A stretch of DNA of 64,000 bases from NCBI RefSeq assembly GCF_042433085.1, contig NZ_JBHLWA010000018.1:1-64000 (forward strand), given 5' to 3'. A model generated the notes under the pieces. The model was not told the DNA's origin and did not search any database. It was given only the letters and a program-made list of their open reading frames with translations. Shown one piece after another: positions 46,601-53,019 of this stretch. The DNA comes from Gallibacterium melopsittaci. Lineage in GTDB: Bacteria; Pseudomonadota; Gammaproteobacteria; Enterobacterales; Pasteurellaceae. Within the stretch, counting starts at the first letter, position 1, and every line of letters begins with the position of its first letter. The position numbers and the translations under genes are program-made.

Positions 46601-49188
46601 GGTTGAGATTTATTACCTGCAGCATCTTCAACTGTAGCTTTTACATCATCACCTTTGCCTAATACAGATGGATCAGTTACTGGAATGGTTACACTCTTAC
46701 TACCAGTTGGGATAACACCAGTTAAATCTGGTTTACCATCGTTATTGGTATCAATAGTAACTTTAGTAGGGCTATCAACATTACCATTCAAAGTCACCGT
46801 AACGCCTGTTGGTTTGCCATCAACATTTTTGTCTACAGTAACACTATCAATAACAGGTATTGTTGTATCAACATTTACAGTTTTGCTAATTGGTTTTGTA
46901 TCGCCGTTTGGATTCGGTACAGACACTTCAATGGCTTTGCCATCAACATCTGCTTTTGGAAGGTTAATGGTTGCAGTGCTGTCAATATTGTATGTAATTG
47001 AAGGCTTATCAACTGGCGTACCATTTACTGTTACAGTAATTGGTTGACTGCTATCAACATTAGTAACTTTAACGTCAACAGTATTTTTGTCTTGCAACTC
47101 AGCCGCATTCAAATAGCCTTTTGGCGAGCCAGTATCTTGGGTGAATGTAATGACTGGAGTTTCTGGCGCAATAACTGGTGCGGTACCTGTTCCAGGTTCA
47201 GATTTGTTACCAGCGTCGTCAGTAGCTACTGCTTTGACTTCTTCACCTTGGGTTAATGCAGGATCCAAAGTCGCCTCAAAATGACCATCAGGATCGACTT
47301 GTACTGGTTGGCTAATTGGGTTGCCATTTTTATCTGTTACAACAACAGTCTCACCTGGTTTGGCTTTACCAGTCACAGTTGTACCATCATCGCTAACAGT
47401 AACATTTTGTGGCGCATCTGGTGGTGTAGTATCTACAGTCACTTTTGGATTGTCTGCTGGATTACTTGTGTTGCCTGCAGGGTCTGTTACACCAATGCTA
47501 TATTTACCATCTGGTACATCATCAAATTTAAAGTTGCCATTGTCATCAATTGGCGCAGTAATATCATTACCCTTTTCATCTTTGGCAGGTGTGCCATCTG
47601 AGGTTAACAATGTCGCTGTACCACCTTTGGCATCTGGTGCAGAACCGCTAATGACGCCTTTGTCTTGTTCTTTGGCAGTTTTGGCTTCGTCAGCATTAAC
47701 CATACCATCAGCTGGTACATTTAAGGTTGGTGCTGTAGGTGCTTCGGTATCCACTGTCACTTTTGGATTGTCTTTGGTACTTTGGTTACCTGCGGCATCT
47801 TTTACAGCAACAGTATAGTCACCATCTGGGACATTATTAAATGTAAACGTACCGTTTTCAACAGGCACAGTAATGTCATCACCTTGAGCATCTTTAACTG
47901 GGTTACCATCTTTATCCAAAAGTACAGCTTCTGTCGCATCGCTTGGTGCTTTACCACTAATGGATGTCCCCTCGTCACTGTTGAGATAAGCATCATCAGC
48001 TGGTGCATTCAAGGTCGGTACTACTGGCGGTGTAATATCTGGGGCAGTTACAGAATCTGATTGTTCAGACTTATTACCAGCATTATCAGTCGCAGTAGCA
48101 GTTACTGTTTCTCCATTTTTTAATGGTTTTTCTGGTGTAACTTCATAATTACCATTTTGGTCAGCTGTAGTAGTTGCATCTGGTATATTGTCACCATCAG
48201 TATCAATATTGACTGTGCTATTTGGCTCAGCTGTACCTATGATTTTAGTACCATCATCAGATACCTTCACTGTCGGTGCTTGTGGAGTAACAGTATCCGC
48301 AATAGCCTCTGTAGGATCAGAAGTATTACCTGCATTATCTGTTGCAGTTACCTTCACTGCTTCACCATTGTCCAATGTATCTACTGTAATACTAAAATCA
48401 CCGTTGTTATCAGCTGTGCCTATGCCAATTACATTGTTTTGGTCATCAGTGATTTGAACAGTACTACCTGGTTCTGCTTTACCAGAAATAGTTTTACCTT
48501 GGAAAATATGTACATCAGTTGGTGCAGAAGGGGCAACTGTATCTATTGGAGTCTGATGACTGCCTAAACTCGAACCTCTATCAACATTAGTACCATTACT
48601 ATTATTGTTACCGCTACCGTTATTGCTATCGTTATTATTATTGCTACCGTGGTTATCGCTATTGCTACCGTTATTGCTATTGTTATTATTATTGCTACTG
48701 TGGTTATCGCTATTGCTATTGCTACCGCTACCACCACCACCGCCGCCAGCACCAGCTGCAATACCTAATAGGGCCGCTCCGCCAAGTCCTGCATAAATCC
48801 AAGGACTGATTGTATGTCCTTCAGGTAAAATACCTACCATACCAGCTTCAAATGCACTGACATCTGGACCAGTTTGAGTAACAATTACTTGACCAGCTTC
48901 TACTGTTTCCGTTGCTGGCACATCAAAAATTGCATAACATTGATCGTTAGGAGAACATTCATGCCAAAACTCATCGATGATGACCTCCATATTTTCTTTT
49001 TCACTACTGATAATAAGATCATCTCCTTTACGAGAGACTTTCACATCCTCAGGTGTTTTCCCCGTGGCTGAATCAATTAAATAATACTCTTCACCTGGTA
49101 CAGCCAATTCGGTATATTTCCCGCTTTTAGCTAATTTTGATAAATTAACTTGCTTCCCAGATTTTTTTGCAATAAGTAATAAAGCCAT
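37687..49188 (-). CDS. Giant Bap/BapA-type repetitive surface adhesin
   Basis: The 3,833-residue product is a predicted type I-secreted biofilm adhesin. Residues 1-130 are a BapA-prefix-like beta domain (MALLLIAKKSGKQVNLSKLA). A hydrophobic, Gly-rich stretch follows (WIYAGLGGAALLGIAAGAG, then poly-Gly). Next comes an Asn/Ser/Asp linker with two 17-residue tandem units (about 158-192). From about 215 to 3140 there is an array of some 25-30 Ig-like domains of 80-100 residues, rich in VxVSxDGTxVTGxAxPG and TDxAGN motifs. The last 690 residues carry at least nine separate GxGxD-type motifs (GDGNDLIDI, GSGDDTLKI, GAGDDIIAL) spaced 20-140 residues apart. The end, YKLYTYSHDNVTEKLYIDD, resembles RTX-type secretion modules. 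The start is behind AAGGAAGGAG. It was named by architecture only; transporter genes are not nearby. Confidence 0.85.
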   Translation of the reverse strand: MALLLIAKKSGKQVNLSKLAKSGKYTELAVPGEEYYLIDSATGKTPEDVKVSRKGDDLIISSEKENMEVIIDEFWHECSPNDQCYAIFDVPATETVEAGQVIVTQTGPDVSAFEAGMVGILPEGHTISPWIYAGLGGAALLGIAAGAGGGGGGSGSNSNSDNHSSNNNNNSNNGSNSDNHGSNNNNDSNNGSGNNNSNGTNVDRGSSLGSHQTPIDTVAPSAPTDVHIFQGKTISGKAEPGSTVQITDDQNNVIGIGTADNNGDFSITVDTLDNGEAVKVTATDNAGNTSDPTEAIADTVTPQAPTVKVSDDGTKIIGTAEPNSTVNIDTDGDNIPDATTTADQNGNYEVTPEKPLKNGETVTATATDNAGNKSEQSDSVTAPDITPPVVPTLNAPADDAYLNSDEGTSISGKAPSDATEAVLLDKDGNPVKDAQGDDITVPVENGTFTFNNVPDGDYTVAVKDAAGNQSTKDNPKVTVDTEAPTAPTLNVPADGMVNADEAKTAKEQDKGVISGSAPDAKGGTATLLTSDGTPAKDEKGNDITAPIDDNGNFKFDDVPDGKYSIGVTDPAGNTSNPADNPKVTVDTTPPDAPQNVTVSDDGTTVTGKAKPGETVVVTDKNGNPISQPVQVDPDGHFEATLDPALTQGEEVKAVATDDAGNKSEPGTGTAPVIAPETPVITFTQDTGSPKGYLNAAELQDKNTVDVKVTNVDSSQPITVTVNGTPVDKPSITYNIDSTATINLPKADVDGKAIEVSVPNPNGDTKPISKTVNVDTTIPVIDSVTVDKNVDGKPTGVTVTLNGNVDSPTKVTIDTNNDGKPDLTGVIPTGSKSVTIPVTDPSVLGKGDDVKATVEDAAGNKSQPVTADDVVAPTQPTVKLGADNQTVTGKAEPGSTVNIDTNGDGTPEKTTTADKDGNYSVKLDKPLTNGETVTASVTDDAGNPSPKATTKAPDTTPPTTPKVTIADDGKSITVTTDPGSKVQLDTDGNGEPDLTAIEDPANSGTFTATPTTPLINKETVTATATDKVGNSSQATATAQDKTPPVAPTVDKVENINDSTVVSGQAEPNSTVTVTTPNGKEFTDTADQEGHFEIPVTPQLSNGEELQVTATDDAGNTSDPVTTNAPDTTAPNAPQLDAPANDSDLTAADVKTQGNRDISGTAEDAKGGTATLLDKDGKVVATAPIDPETGKFTFKDVSDGDYQVGVTDKGANGQPGLPSATTTPVTVDTKVPGDASDDGKADTSAAEKPVVTILDNNSPADGILNRKEIGKDGTVSIDVKLPTSNVSVGDEVVLVDNQGHTYTKVLEKADIDAGKATFTGVSVGQDQKDWTLTAKVVDPVGQESVPSDITKVFINRTIDGVPRVEYPQDTNHNGVLRVGTDGEIEKTPSKVEAKIVLPNNMATGDKVKVTINGEVTELSVKVSEDNVTVGDHKVAISDGEQYIIINAGVVDVNGVNQTKVKAEYVPNDTSKAPVPAEKVLVVNDKYPTGAPELIIEKAEDGAVNATEAKDGVIAKVALPEGTQVGDIITLTNQTTGQPLVEPHTVTKADLDAGKPVEITIPAAKLTDGLNVLVTATVAEPTVNGEKGRESEPSNAIEFTVDTTVPGGADSPLDNDTYGDKAPVITFPQDTALPKGYLNIAEMGNQNNTVKVHISIPEGSKVDDKLVYTVNKDTEQEVIITSDMLSNGYTASVTAQQGDLNVSAYVKDAAGNRSVAGTGKVNLDTEAPEVQSVTISPDGSTITVKAEAGSTVKLDTNGDGTPDLTATEDPAHSGTFTATPTKPLTNGETVKATATDAAGNTSPEVADKTTAKAKDTTAPEAPTVQVSADGKTISGTAEPGSKVTITVPGVPGKDPIVVEDVPANGQYSAPVAGDPLTNGETVTATAEDDDHNVSKPGTATALDLRAPNIALTNAASDGKITAAEYAADGNTRKVTGTVKDGADKLVTSGTVELLNEQGTVVGTANINPDGTFSVNAPVDGKYTVQTTSPAGVSSTPKTVNIDTVAPTGTLTLTYSDDTQPQDNKLERNEIGNDNVIHVTVGLENMEGLKEGDTIALIGTQTPKDGAETTIQTSDGQRIEHQLTADEIAAKKVVLDVTLPATIDAVHAEGEISLTAGVTDGVNKFVSTNADIDYNWNVGSESVAITYTSDANGDNKLVAGEITDNKVPVRINLPDGIDLSNGDTIKVIINGKDYPVTRDMIQTSSIVGPTDSNNKVDTFVVINAPVTAATNEVTTHVEVKINKSGETPRIADATIDIDRLVPGDNSNDGVADTGPSLLIPAATDGYLNANELKNDPNATTIPAKVTLPAGVEPGDHIIIKNSDDVITDYTIPVGTNTSAGVVIEVPLPKDKFAAEGDYALTATVKEPGDAGRESKPSNTVSAIVDKTPSGTPVWTDSNGDGYADNGVLSGTVQNAGEGDKATLLDANGSPVMKDGKPVTADVDSTGNFSFPDITADGTAYKVQVTDKAGNVSTPSDAIKLDNVSPAQPTVTLTEDTGTAGDKITKNGELTVGNVDSANTNKVEYQKDGDDWAQLSPNADGKYVLPEDGTYNVRVTTTDPAGHSVTSPVLENVVLDTTVNAPSLAANNDGTATLTLPVEPKDGDTVEVTVGDGTPVTLTYNGSAWTSSNNDSVTVNPDGTTATTATVKNAGGQTVHAVAKDPAGNEAAATDVSVAAVVPDIPAEFTVTIKDLTEGDKPALNTKDNENNTIDTIGAAALSGVLSVNGPAGTTTTLTLTSANGATVTKEITNNGSDQTVALTVADVQKLLTGTEKPTTAQVIGSQPQAIKVDAVTSNGETQSYNDVFNIKYGSDKFDLIPLVNNATTNDAAVIGYYEAVLNGTESAMTQYGSTYATNIPYKIYAPSDAQIGDKITFYNAGQPVTITLDTQAKVDTYKAGKELTYNFDIDPSKTDGQALTLKATYTSKGGEATAIEHSYWYDAFAPAVTVGAKENTATVNLPTDADATTVTITTSDNKTATLVKNGDSWDVQEGSDFTPTINGNIVTVSDLTVGTTVTATATDKAGNTSAPASDVTEAAPTVMSIDSASITTTDENNFTANVVDTSGTEIAYDYTLADPLDTTKKVKVELINKDTQQVEKTVTQDITEDTTHYTGKFTDLTHKNGVNYEVKVSVADDANIAPKTTQTVRVDNVSDADESLDGKVTSTNNSVTVDGNTENFGTPQADKVHNVGNKAVANPKLDWLMRWEDDANPYYGWAAGDNDNGKEYHSDHAVGWANTTDNDAHYYTWNGDNTRGDIINVAKVRTDDSWSDAIIQGVIGTIGGDRRFDLNTQAGGADYIQSEAIVGNTRISTNEGDDTIRTKFLSGTNNSWNINFNGSQQFFMGDGNDLIDITSTAYDTGLTVAGSQGVSLHYTNAKFDMGSGDDTLKIAGTVLAGNETSAGNYFNLGAGNDVMTTGKITSQNDDTWEGSNIINLGTGNDKLTVNGDVAVDGGFSRFALISEDGSDVQIHGSLSGKVAALMGDGDDKMRIDGNLYLGGTSGQANDIEWLYDMFRGNEEAAASSSYRENLYQDYNDYGMSYYRTFYGNIMSGGNMSGSHTELEDQIIAHLQASAARAGGRGTDFGNGIWDNNHYTAARIDLGEGNNSFSVGSSTTGARIISGNGNDSIVLGITGQNFAGEINNTRIWTGSETATADKPDTDLVMLNNVNSNNLVYTGAGNDDIQLYNVKGTNNWIHAGAGDDIIALYGKVTSDNTNIIDGGAGHDKVIIGNAGDDRQDNFVVGGNNSGSTQLWGMEEILFNSSNVGDKVRVNATKLNDEHQLYIKGTESLDATALGKNKVEITNDWTSATSDQIGYKLYTYSHDNVTEKLYIDDHITTMII
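48613..48714 (-). repeat. Two 51-bp tandem repeats in the adhesin linker
   Basis: Units 48613-48663 and 48664-48714 are identical at 49 of 51 positions and encode two 17-residue Asn/Ser-rich units (beginning NSDNHSSNNNNN and NSDNHGSNNNND). The surrounding sequence consists of related GTTATTGCTA-like motifs. The in-frame unit length means copy changes would alter only linker length. Confidence 0.85.
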
Positions 49189-49252
49189 ATACGCTCCTTC
49201 CTTTATAGTTACTTTTAATAAATAACACTCTTAATATTATTCTTAGTAATAA

Positions 49253-49290
49253 GGGGGGGGGGATTTTATATTATTTGTGAATATTAGCAA
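49253..49290 (-). promoter_or_regulatory. Adhesin promoter region with a ten-G homopolymer tract
   Basis: Plus-strand bases 49253-49262 are ten consecutive G (C10 on the coding strand), 65 bp upstream of the ATG. Immediately upstream on the coding strand is -10 TAAAAT (49263-49268), separated by 16 bp from -35 TTGCTA (49285-49290). The tract therefore covers the predicted transcription start. Another AT-rich -10-like box (TAATAT) lies just downstream, in which case the tract would be in the spacer. Either way, slippage should change promoter output. Confidence 0.65.
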
Positions 49291-49824
49291 TATACTTATT
49301 CCTTAAAGACTTATACCTAAATCTTTAACAGATATCTAATGCTTAACAAATAAAAAAAATTAGAATTACTAAATAAAAAAAAATAAATTAACAATAAATT
49401 AACAACCAATATATAAAATCCTTTTATTGGAATAAAAAACAAAAATTATTTACTTAAACTTACCGTTGTTAATAGTAAGTGGTTATACGAAATTTCTTAT
49501 TAAGCATTACATTAATAAGTAATAACTATCATATTAATAAGTAATATCTAGCAAATTTAGTTTATTAAAAAAACGTTTATTGAATAATAAACAATCAATT
49601 AAGATTTCAGCTTTTGAGTTTTATTTGAGTAAAAATACAGAATAATATTTATTCATTTTCCAAATAAATATTCTCTTTATTTATAAGATATCTTTAAGAA
49701 AATTGGGAAATGTGGGGAGTACTAAGTACTTTCTATTATGACAATAGAACATAGACATAGTTTAAATAAAAGTGGCTATACTTAAATCTGATTAATTATT
49801 ATGCTTTCAATAATGATTAGATGG
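49291..49824. other. Long AT-rich non-coding region upstream of the adhesin
   Basis: About 530 bp of very AT-rich DNA with A and T runs and no supported gene on either strand. A 13-bp direct repeat ATTAATAAGTAAT occurs at 49511-49523 and 49533-49545. Such DNA is a plausible target for nucleoid-associated silencing proteins, but nothing here proves it. Confidence 0.6.
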
Positions 49825-49852
49825 CAAAAATCAGCCCATATAATGGGCTGAT
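49825..49852 (-). terminator. Terminator downstream of the norB remnant
   Basis: Perfect 10-bp stem ATCAGCCCAT / ATGGGCTGAT with a 3-nt loop. On the minus strand it is followed by five T in total. Confidence 0.8.
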
Positions 49853-49853
49853 C

Positions 49854-49879
49854 TTACATATCTGAATTCAGATATGTAA
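49854..49879. repeat. Perfect 26-bp palindrome between norB and its terminator
   Basis: The 13-base arm TTACATATCTGAA is followed directly by its exact reverse complement, with no loop. It lies one base from the terminator. It could be a second transcript-end hairpin or a binding site for a dimeric protein. Confidence 0.75.
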
Positions 49880-49894
49880 AGTAAATCTTTTTTA

Positions 49895-51827
49895 TCAACG
49901 ACTAAACGTTAATTTAGTAACTTGGTACGCAAATAACACAGCACCGAAGATTAAGATAATATCGCCAATAGTACGCAGCCAACGTAAGGTTTGTAAGAAA
50001 TCTTGTTGTAAGAAGCCTTCACTACGCGCATACCATAAGCCTTGACCGATACTTGCAGAAACTTGATATAAACCACTGGCAATAAACTGATCGCTATCAT
50101 TAACACTAACCCTAAATTCATTGCTCAGAAACCTACTGTCATTGCTTTTTCATTAAACTCAAAGTTTGGTTTTAAGTAACGTACCACTAACAGAACAAAC
50201 CCTAACGCTAAGAAGCCATACACACCAAATAATGCTGCGTGTGCATGCACTGCGGTCGTATTTAATTCTTGTAAATAGAAGAGTGAAATTGGTGGATTAA
50301 TTAAGAAACTGAATACTCCTGCACCAAGCATATTCCAGAATGCCACCGCTACAAAGCACATTAATGGCCAACGTAAACGTTTCATCCATGGTGTTGCATG
50401 TTGATATGACCAATGTTCATATGCTTCATGACCAAGTAAAACAAGCAATAGACCTACACCGACAATCGAAGAGATAAAGATAGCCAGTAAATTTTTATCA
50501 CTCCCTTGTTTAAACGCATTGCGTGTACAACGCAACATTAGCCATAGCCAAACAATAAAACCAACGAATAATAGAATTTGCCAGAAACGACCTAAATCCA
50601 AATATTCATAACCTTGATGCCCAAACCAGAAATTTAATTCTGTTGGGATTTGATGACTTAAAGCAAAGAAATTACCTGTGTAAGAACCAAGAACGACTAT
50701 TAATAGTGCTAAGAATAAGAAATTTACCCCAAAGGCTTGGTACTTAGGATCTTTTCCACCATTAATAATTGGTGCTAAAAATAATCCTGCGGTAAGGAAA
50801 CCTGTTGCAATCCAGAACACAGTGCGGTTTGAATATGCCAAGTACGTATCAACAAATTTGGGAATAGCTGAGAAATATCAATACCATAGAATTTTTGTCC
50901 CTCTACAGTATAGCGTGCTAATACGCCACCTAATGCTACTTGCACCACAAATAACGCTAAAGTTAAGAATACATATTTGCCTAATGCTTTTTGTGATGGT
51001 GTTAAATTTAATTTTAGTAATGGATCAGTTGCAGGTGGTGTCGGTTCTTGATTTTGGTGATTACGTAAAAAAGAATAACCCCAAACTAAGAAACCAACAC
51101 CAGCAATCAAACACACAATCGAAATAAACGACCACATAATATTTTCTGTGGTTGGAACATTATTAATTAATGGTTCATGCGGCCAGTTATTAGTATAAGT
51201 AACTTCTACATTTGGACGATCTGTTGATGCAGCCCATGCTGTCCAGAAGAAAAATTCCGTAAGATGTTGGCGTGCTTCCAAACTTGGTAAAGTATTATCC
51301 TTCATCGCAAAAGATTCGCGAGTAGATAACATTGTCGGATCATCACCATAAAGTTTGATATAGTAATTCGCAGTTTCTGCAATCGCCTGCAATCTGGTTG
51401 GCGAGAGAACCACTTTCCCCACTTCATTCACTCTACTCTGATGACGATACTCCTCTTGTAGTGCAACTTGTAAGAAGGCCTGATTTCCCTTATCAAGATC
51501 TTGGTAAGGTTTACCAAATTGAGCTTTGGCAGTGATATCCAACCACGCCATTAATTCTCTATGCAACCAATCAGCCGTCCAGTCTGGTACTTGATAAGCC
51601 CCATGACCTAATAATGCCCCTAATTCCATACCGCCTGTTGTCTACCACGCAGTTTGTCCTTTTAATACATCTTCTTTACTGATAACTGTTTTTCCATCTT
51701 GCGTAACATAGGCTTCAGGAATTGGTGGGGCTTGACGATAAACTTCTACACCGATATATCCTAATAAAGTAAAAGTTAGTATTAGTGTGGTAAAGAGAAT
51801 GATCCACAGCTTTTTATATTTTCCCAT
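49895..51827 (-). pseudogene. norB: Decayed quinol-dependent nitric oxide reductase
   Basis: Pieces of a qNorB (MGKYKKLWIILF..., LGHGAYQVPDWTADWLHREL, EFNFWFGHQGYEYLDLG-like block, GHEAYEHWSYQHATPWMKRL, NTTAVHAHAALFGVYGFLAL) lie in order on one strand but in several frames. Lesions: TAG replacing Gln at 51642-51644; a TG duplication (+2) near 50817-50822; an in-frame loss of about 95 codons near 50440-50455; TGA replacing Trp at 50125-50127; and a one-base loss near 50073. In intact homologues the deleted segment carries the histidines and glutamate that bind the non-haem iron. The original stop is TGA at 49895-49897. NO reduction by this locus is not possible. Confidence 0.93.
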
Positions 51828-51887
51828 TTAAACTCACTCCATAAGTTAAAATTTTTATGTACCCTATAATCCTCGTATTTAGTTATT

Positions 51888-51958
51888 AATACCTGACTAA
51901 TTTAGTCAACTAAATACCTGACTAATTATATAAGTTATTATTGGGAAAATAATACCTG
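51888..51958 (-). promoter_or_regulatory. Repeated AATACCTG elements upstream of norB
   Basis: AATACCTG occurs in the same orientation at 51888-51895, 51913-51920 and 51951-51958. Between the first two lies the inverted repeat ATTTAGT-CA-ACTAAAT (about 51899-51914). These may be operator half-sites for the regulator of the former norB. They do not match the E. coli NsrR consensus as I know it. Confidence 0.45.
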
Positions 51959-51992
51959 CTTAGGAGTAATCCATTTGATCTAGATTCGGTTT

Positions 51993-52913
51993 TTATACAA
52001 TTACCTTATTTCTATCTGGTAAACGATGTTCTAATACTTCTCTGATAATTTTCATTAATTCCAGTTGCAAACGACTAGGTTTCGTTTTACTGCTAATTGC
52101 CATATATAAATAACAAGGTAGTTCTGGTTCTTTAATAGGAATCGCTCGCAAATTATTATGATGATCCTTAACAGAAAGTGTCATTGGCAATAAGATTGAA
52201 TTACCTATACCATCTTCAACTAAATCTAAAATTAACTCTTTACTATCTACTTCAAGAATAATATTGCTTTTCTTCTGAAGCTTTGCCATTTCTGTATCAA
52301 ATAGCTGTCGATAAGTATTATTTTTGGTTGGAATGACTAAAGGAATTTTTTGTAAATCTTCTGCAGTAATTACCTCTTTATTAATAAAATCTGGATTATC
52401 TTTTCTCACAATTAACATTAAATGTACTTTACTTAATAGCTCATAATCTAAATTCTTTAAAAAAATCGGATTATGTAATAAAGCGACATTCAATCGATCA
52501 ATACTTAAACGATCTTGCAGATCTCTTGTTAATCCTTCATTTACAATCAAGTTAGCTTCAGGTAAACGTTGATAAAATACTTTAATAATATCTCTTGCTA
52601 ATAACTTAGATAATGTGGGAGGGATGCCTAGCGTAATCGAACCTGTTATTTTCCCTGTCGTAAGACTAAGATCCTCTTTTAGCATCTGGACTTGATTAAG
52701 AATTTGATGACAGTGTCGCAAAAGAATTTGTCCAGCTTCTGTTGTTGTTACACCTCTACCATTTCTTACCAATAAATTTCTGCCTAATTCTGTTTCTAAT
52801 TGCCTAATGTGCCTACTTAACAAAGGTTGTGCAATATCTAACTCATCAGCTGCACGTGTATAACTGTTTAATTCTGCTACTTTAGCAAAATACATTAGCT
52901 GTTTGAGATCCAT
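51993..52913 (-). CDS. LysR-type transcriptional regulator of the pyrone island
   Basis: The 306-residue product has the LysR N-terminal winged helix-turn-helix (MDLKQLMYFAKVAELNSYTR, AADELDIAQPLLSRHIRQLE). A typical effector-binding domain follows from about residue 90 (ITLGIPPTLSKLLARDIIKV). It is divergently placed 106 bp from the ligU/galD-type gene, the usual arrangement for a LysR activator of a catabolic operon. The likely inducer is a pathway acid, by inference from the neighbours only. Confidence 0.9.
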   Translation of the reverse strand: MDLKQLMYFAKVAELNSYTRAADELDIAQPLLSRHIRQLETELGRNLLVRNGRGVTTTEAGQILLRHCHQILNQVQMLKEDLSLTTGKITGSITLGIPPTLSKLLARDIIKVFYQRLPEANLIVNEGLTRDLQDRLSIDRLNVALLHNPIFLKNLDYELLSKVHLMLIVRKDNPDFINKEVITAEDLQKIPLVIPTKNNTYRQLFDTEMAKLQKKSNIILEVDSKELILDLVEDGIGNSILLPMTLSVKDHHNNLRAIPIKEPELPCYLYMAISSKTKPSRLQLELMKIIREVLEHRLPDRNKVIV

Positions 52914-52931
52914 ACAATACCTATCAAATTT

Positions 52932-52954
52932 GTTATAACTGTTAGATAGTTTAT
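52932..52954. promoter_or_regulatory. Candidate LysR binding site
   Basis: The interval between the LysR gene and the pyrone operon contains the palindrome GTTATAAC (52932-52939) and an imperfect dyad ATAACT..AGTTTAT (52935-52954), in line with a T-N11-A type LysR box. Assignment is by position and symmetry. Confidence 0.35.
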
Positions 52955-53019
52955 CAACTTTTTAATAGTTATTCGAATCTCTACAATGTTTTCCAACATA
53001 TATTGTTTGGGAGACTAAA

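Noticed and set aside
37687..48600. Repeated sequence blocks that could suggest a CRISPR array or tandem satellites
   Set aside because: The repeats are in-frame Ig-like domains of 240-300 bp with diverged DNA. There are no short identical repeats with unique spacers and no cas genes.
48750..48775. A LapG-type di-alanine cleavage site (IAAG) in the adhesin N-terminus
   Set aside because: The motif is short and lies in a Gly/Ala-rich hydrophobic stretch where it is expected by chance. No LapD/LapG genes are in the window.
37960..48796. Many plus-strand open frames of 60-295 codons opposite the adhesin gene
   Set aside because: They arise from the repetitive, biased codon use of the adhesin on the other strand. 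They show no ribosome binding sites, no family features and low-complexity products.
50818..50830. A Haemophilus-type uptake signal at the norB frameshift (CAGTGCGGTTTGAA)
   Set aside because: It matches only 8 of 9 core bases of AAGTGCGGT and stands alone, so it is no better than chance.
50125..51827. norB as a phase-variable or programmed-frameshift gene
   Set aside because: The lesions are scattered, of different types, and not in simple repeats. Two are in-frame nonsense changes and one removes active-site sequence, so they cannot be reversed by slippage.
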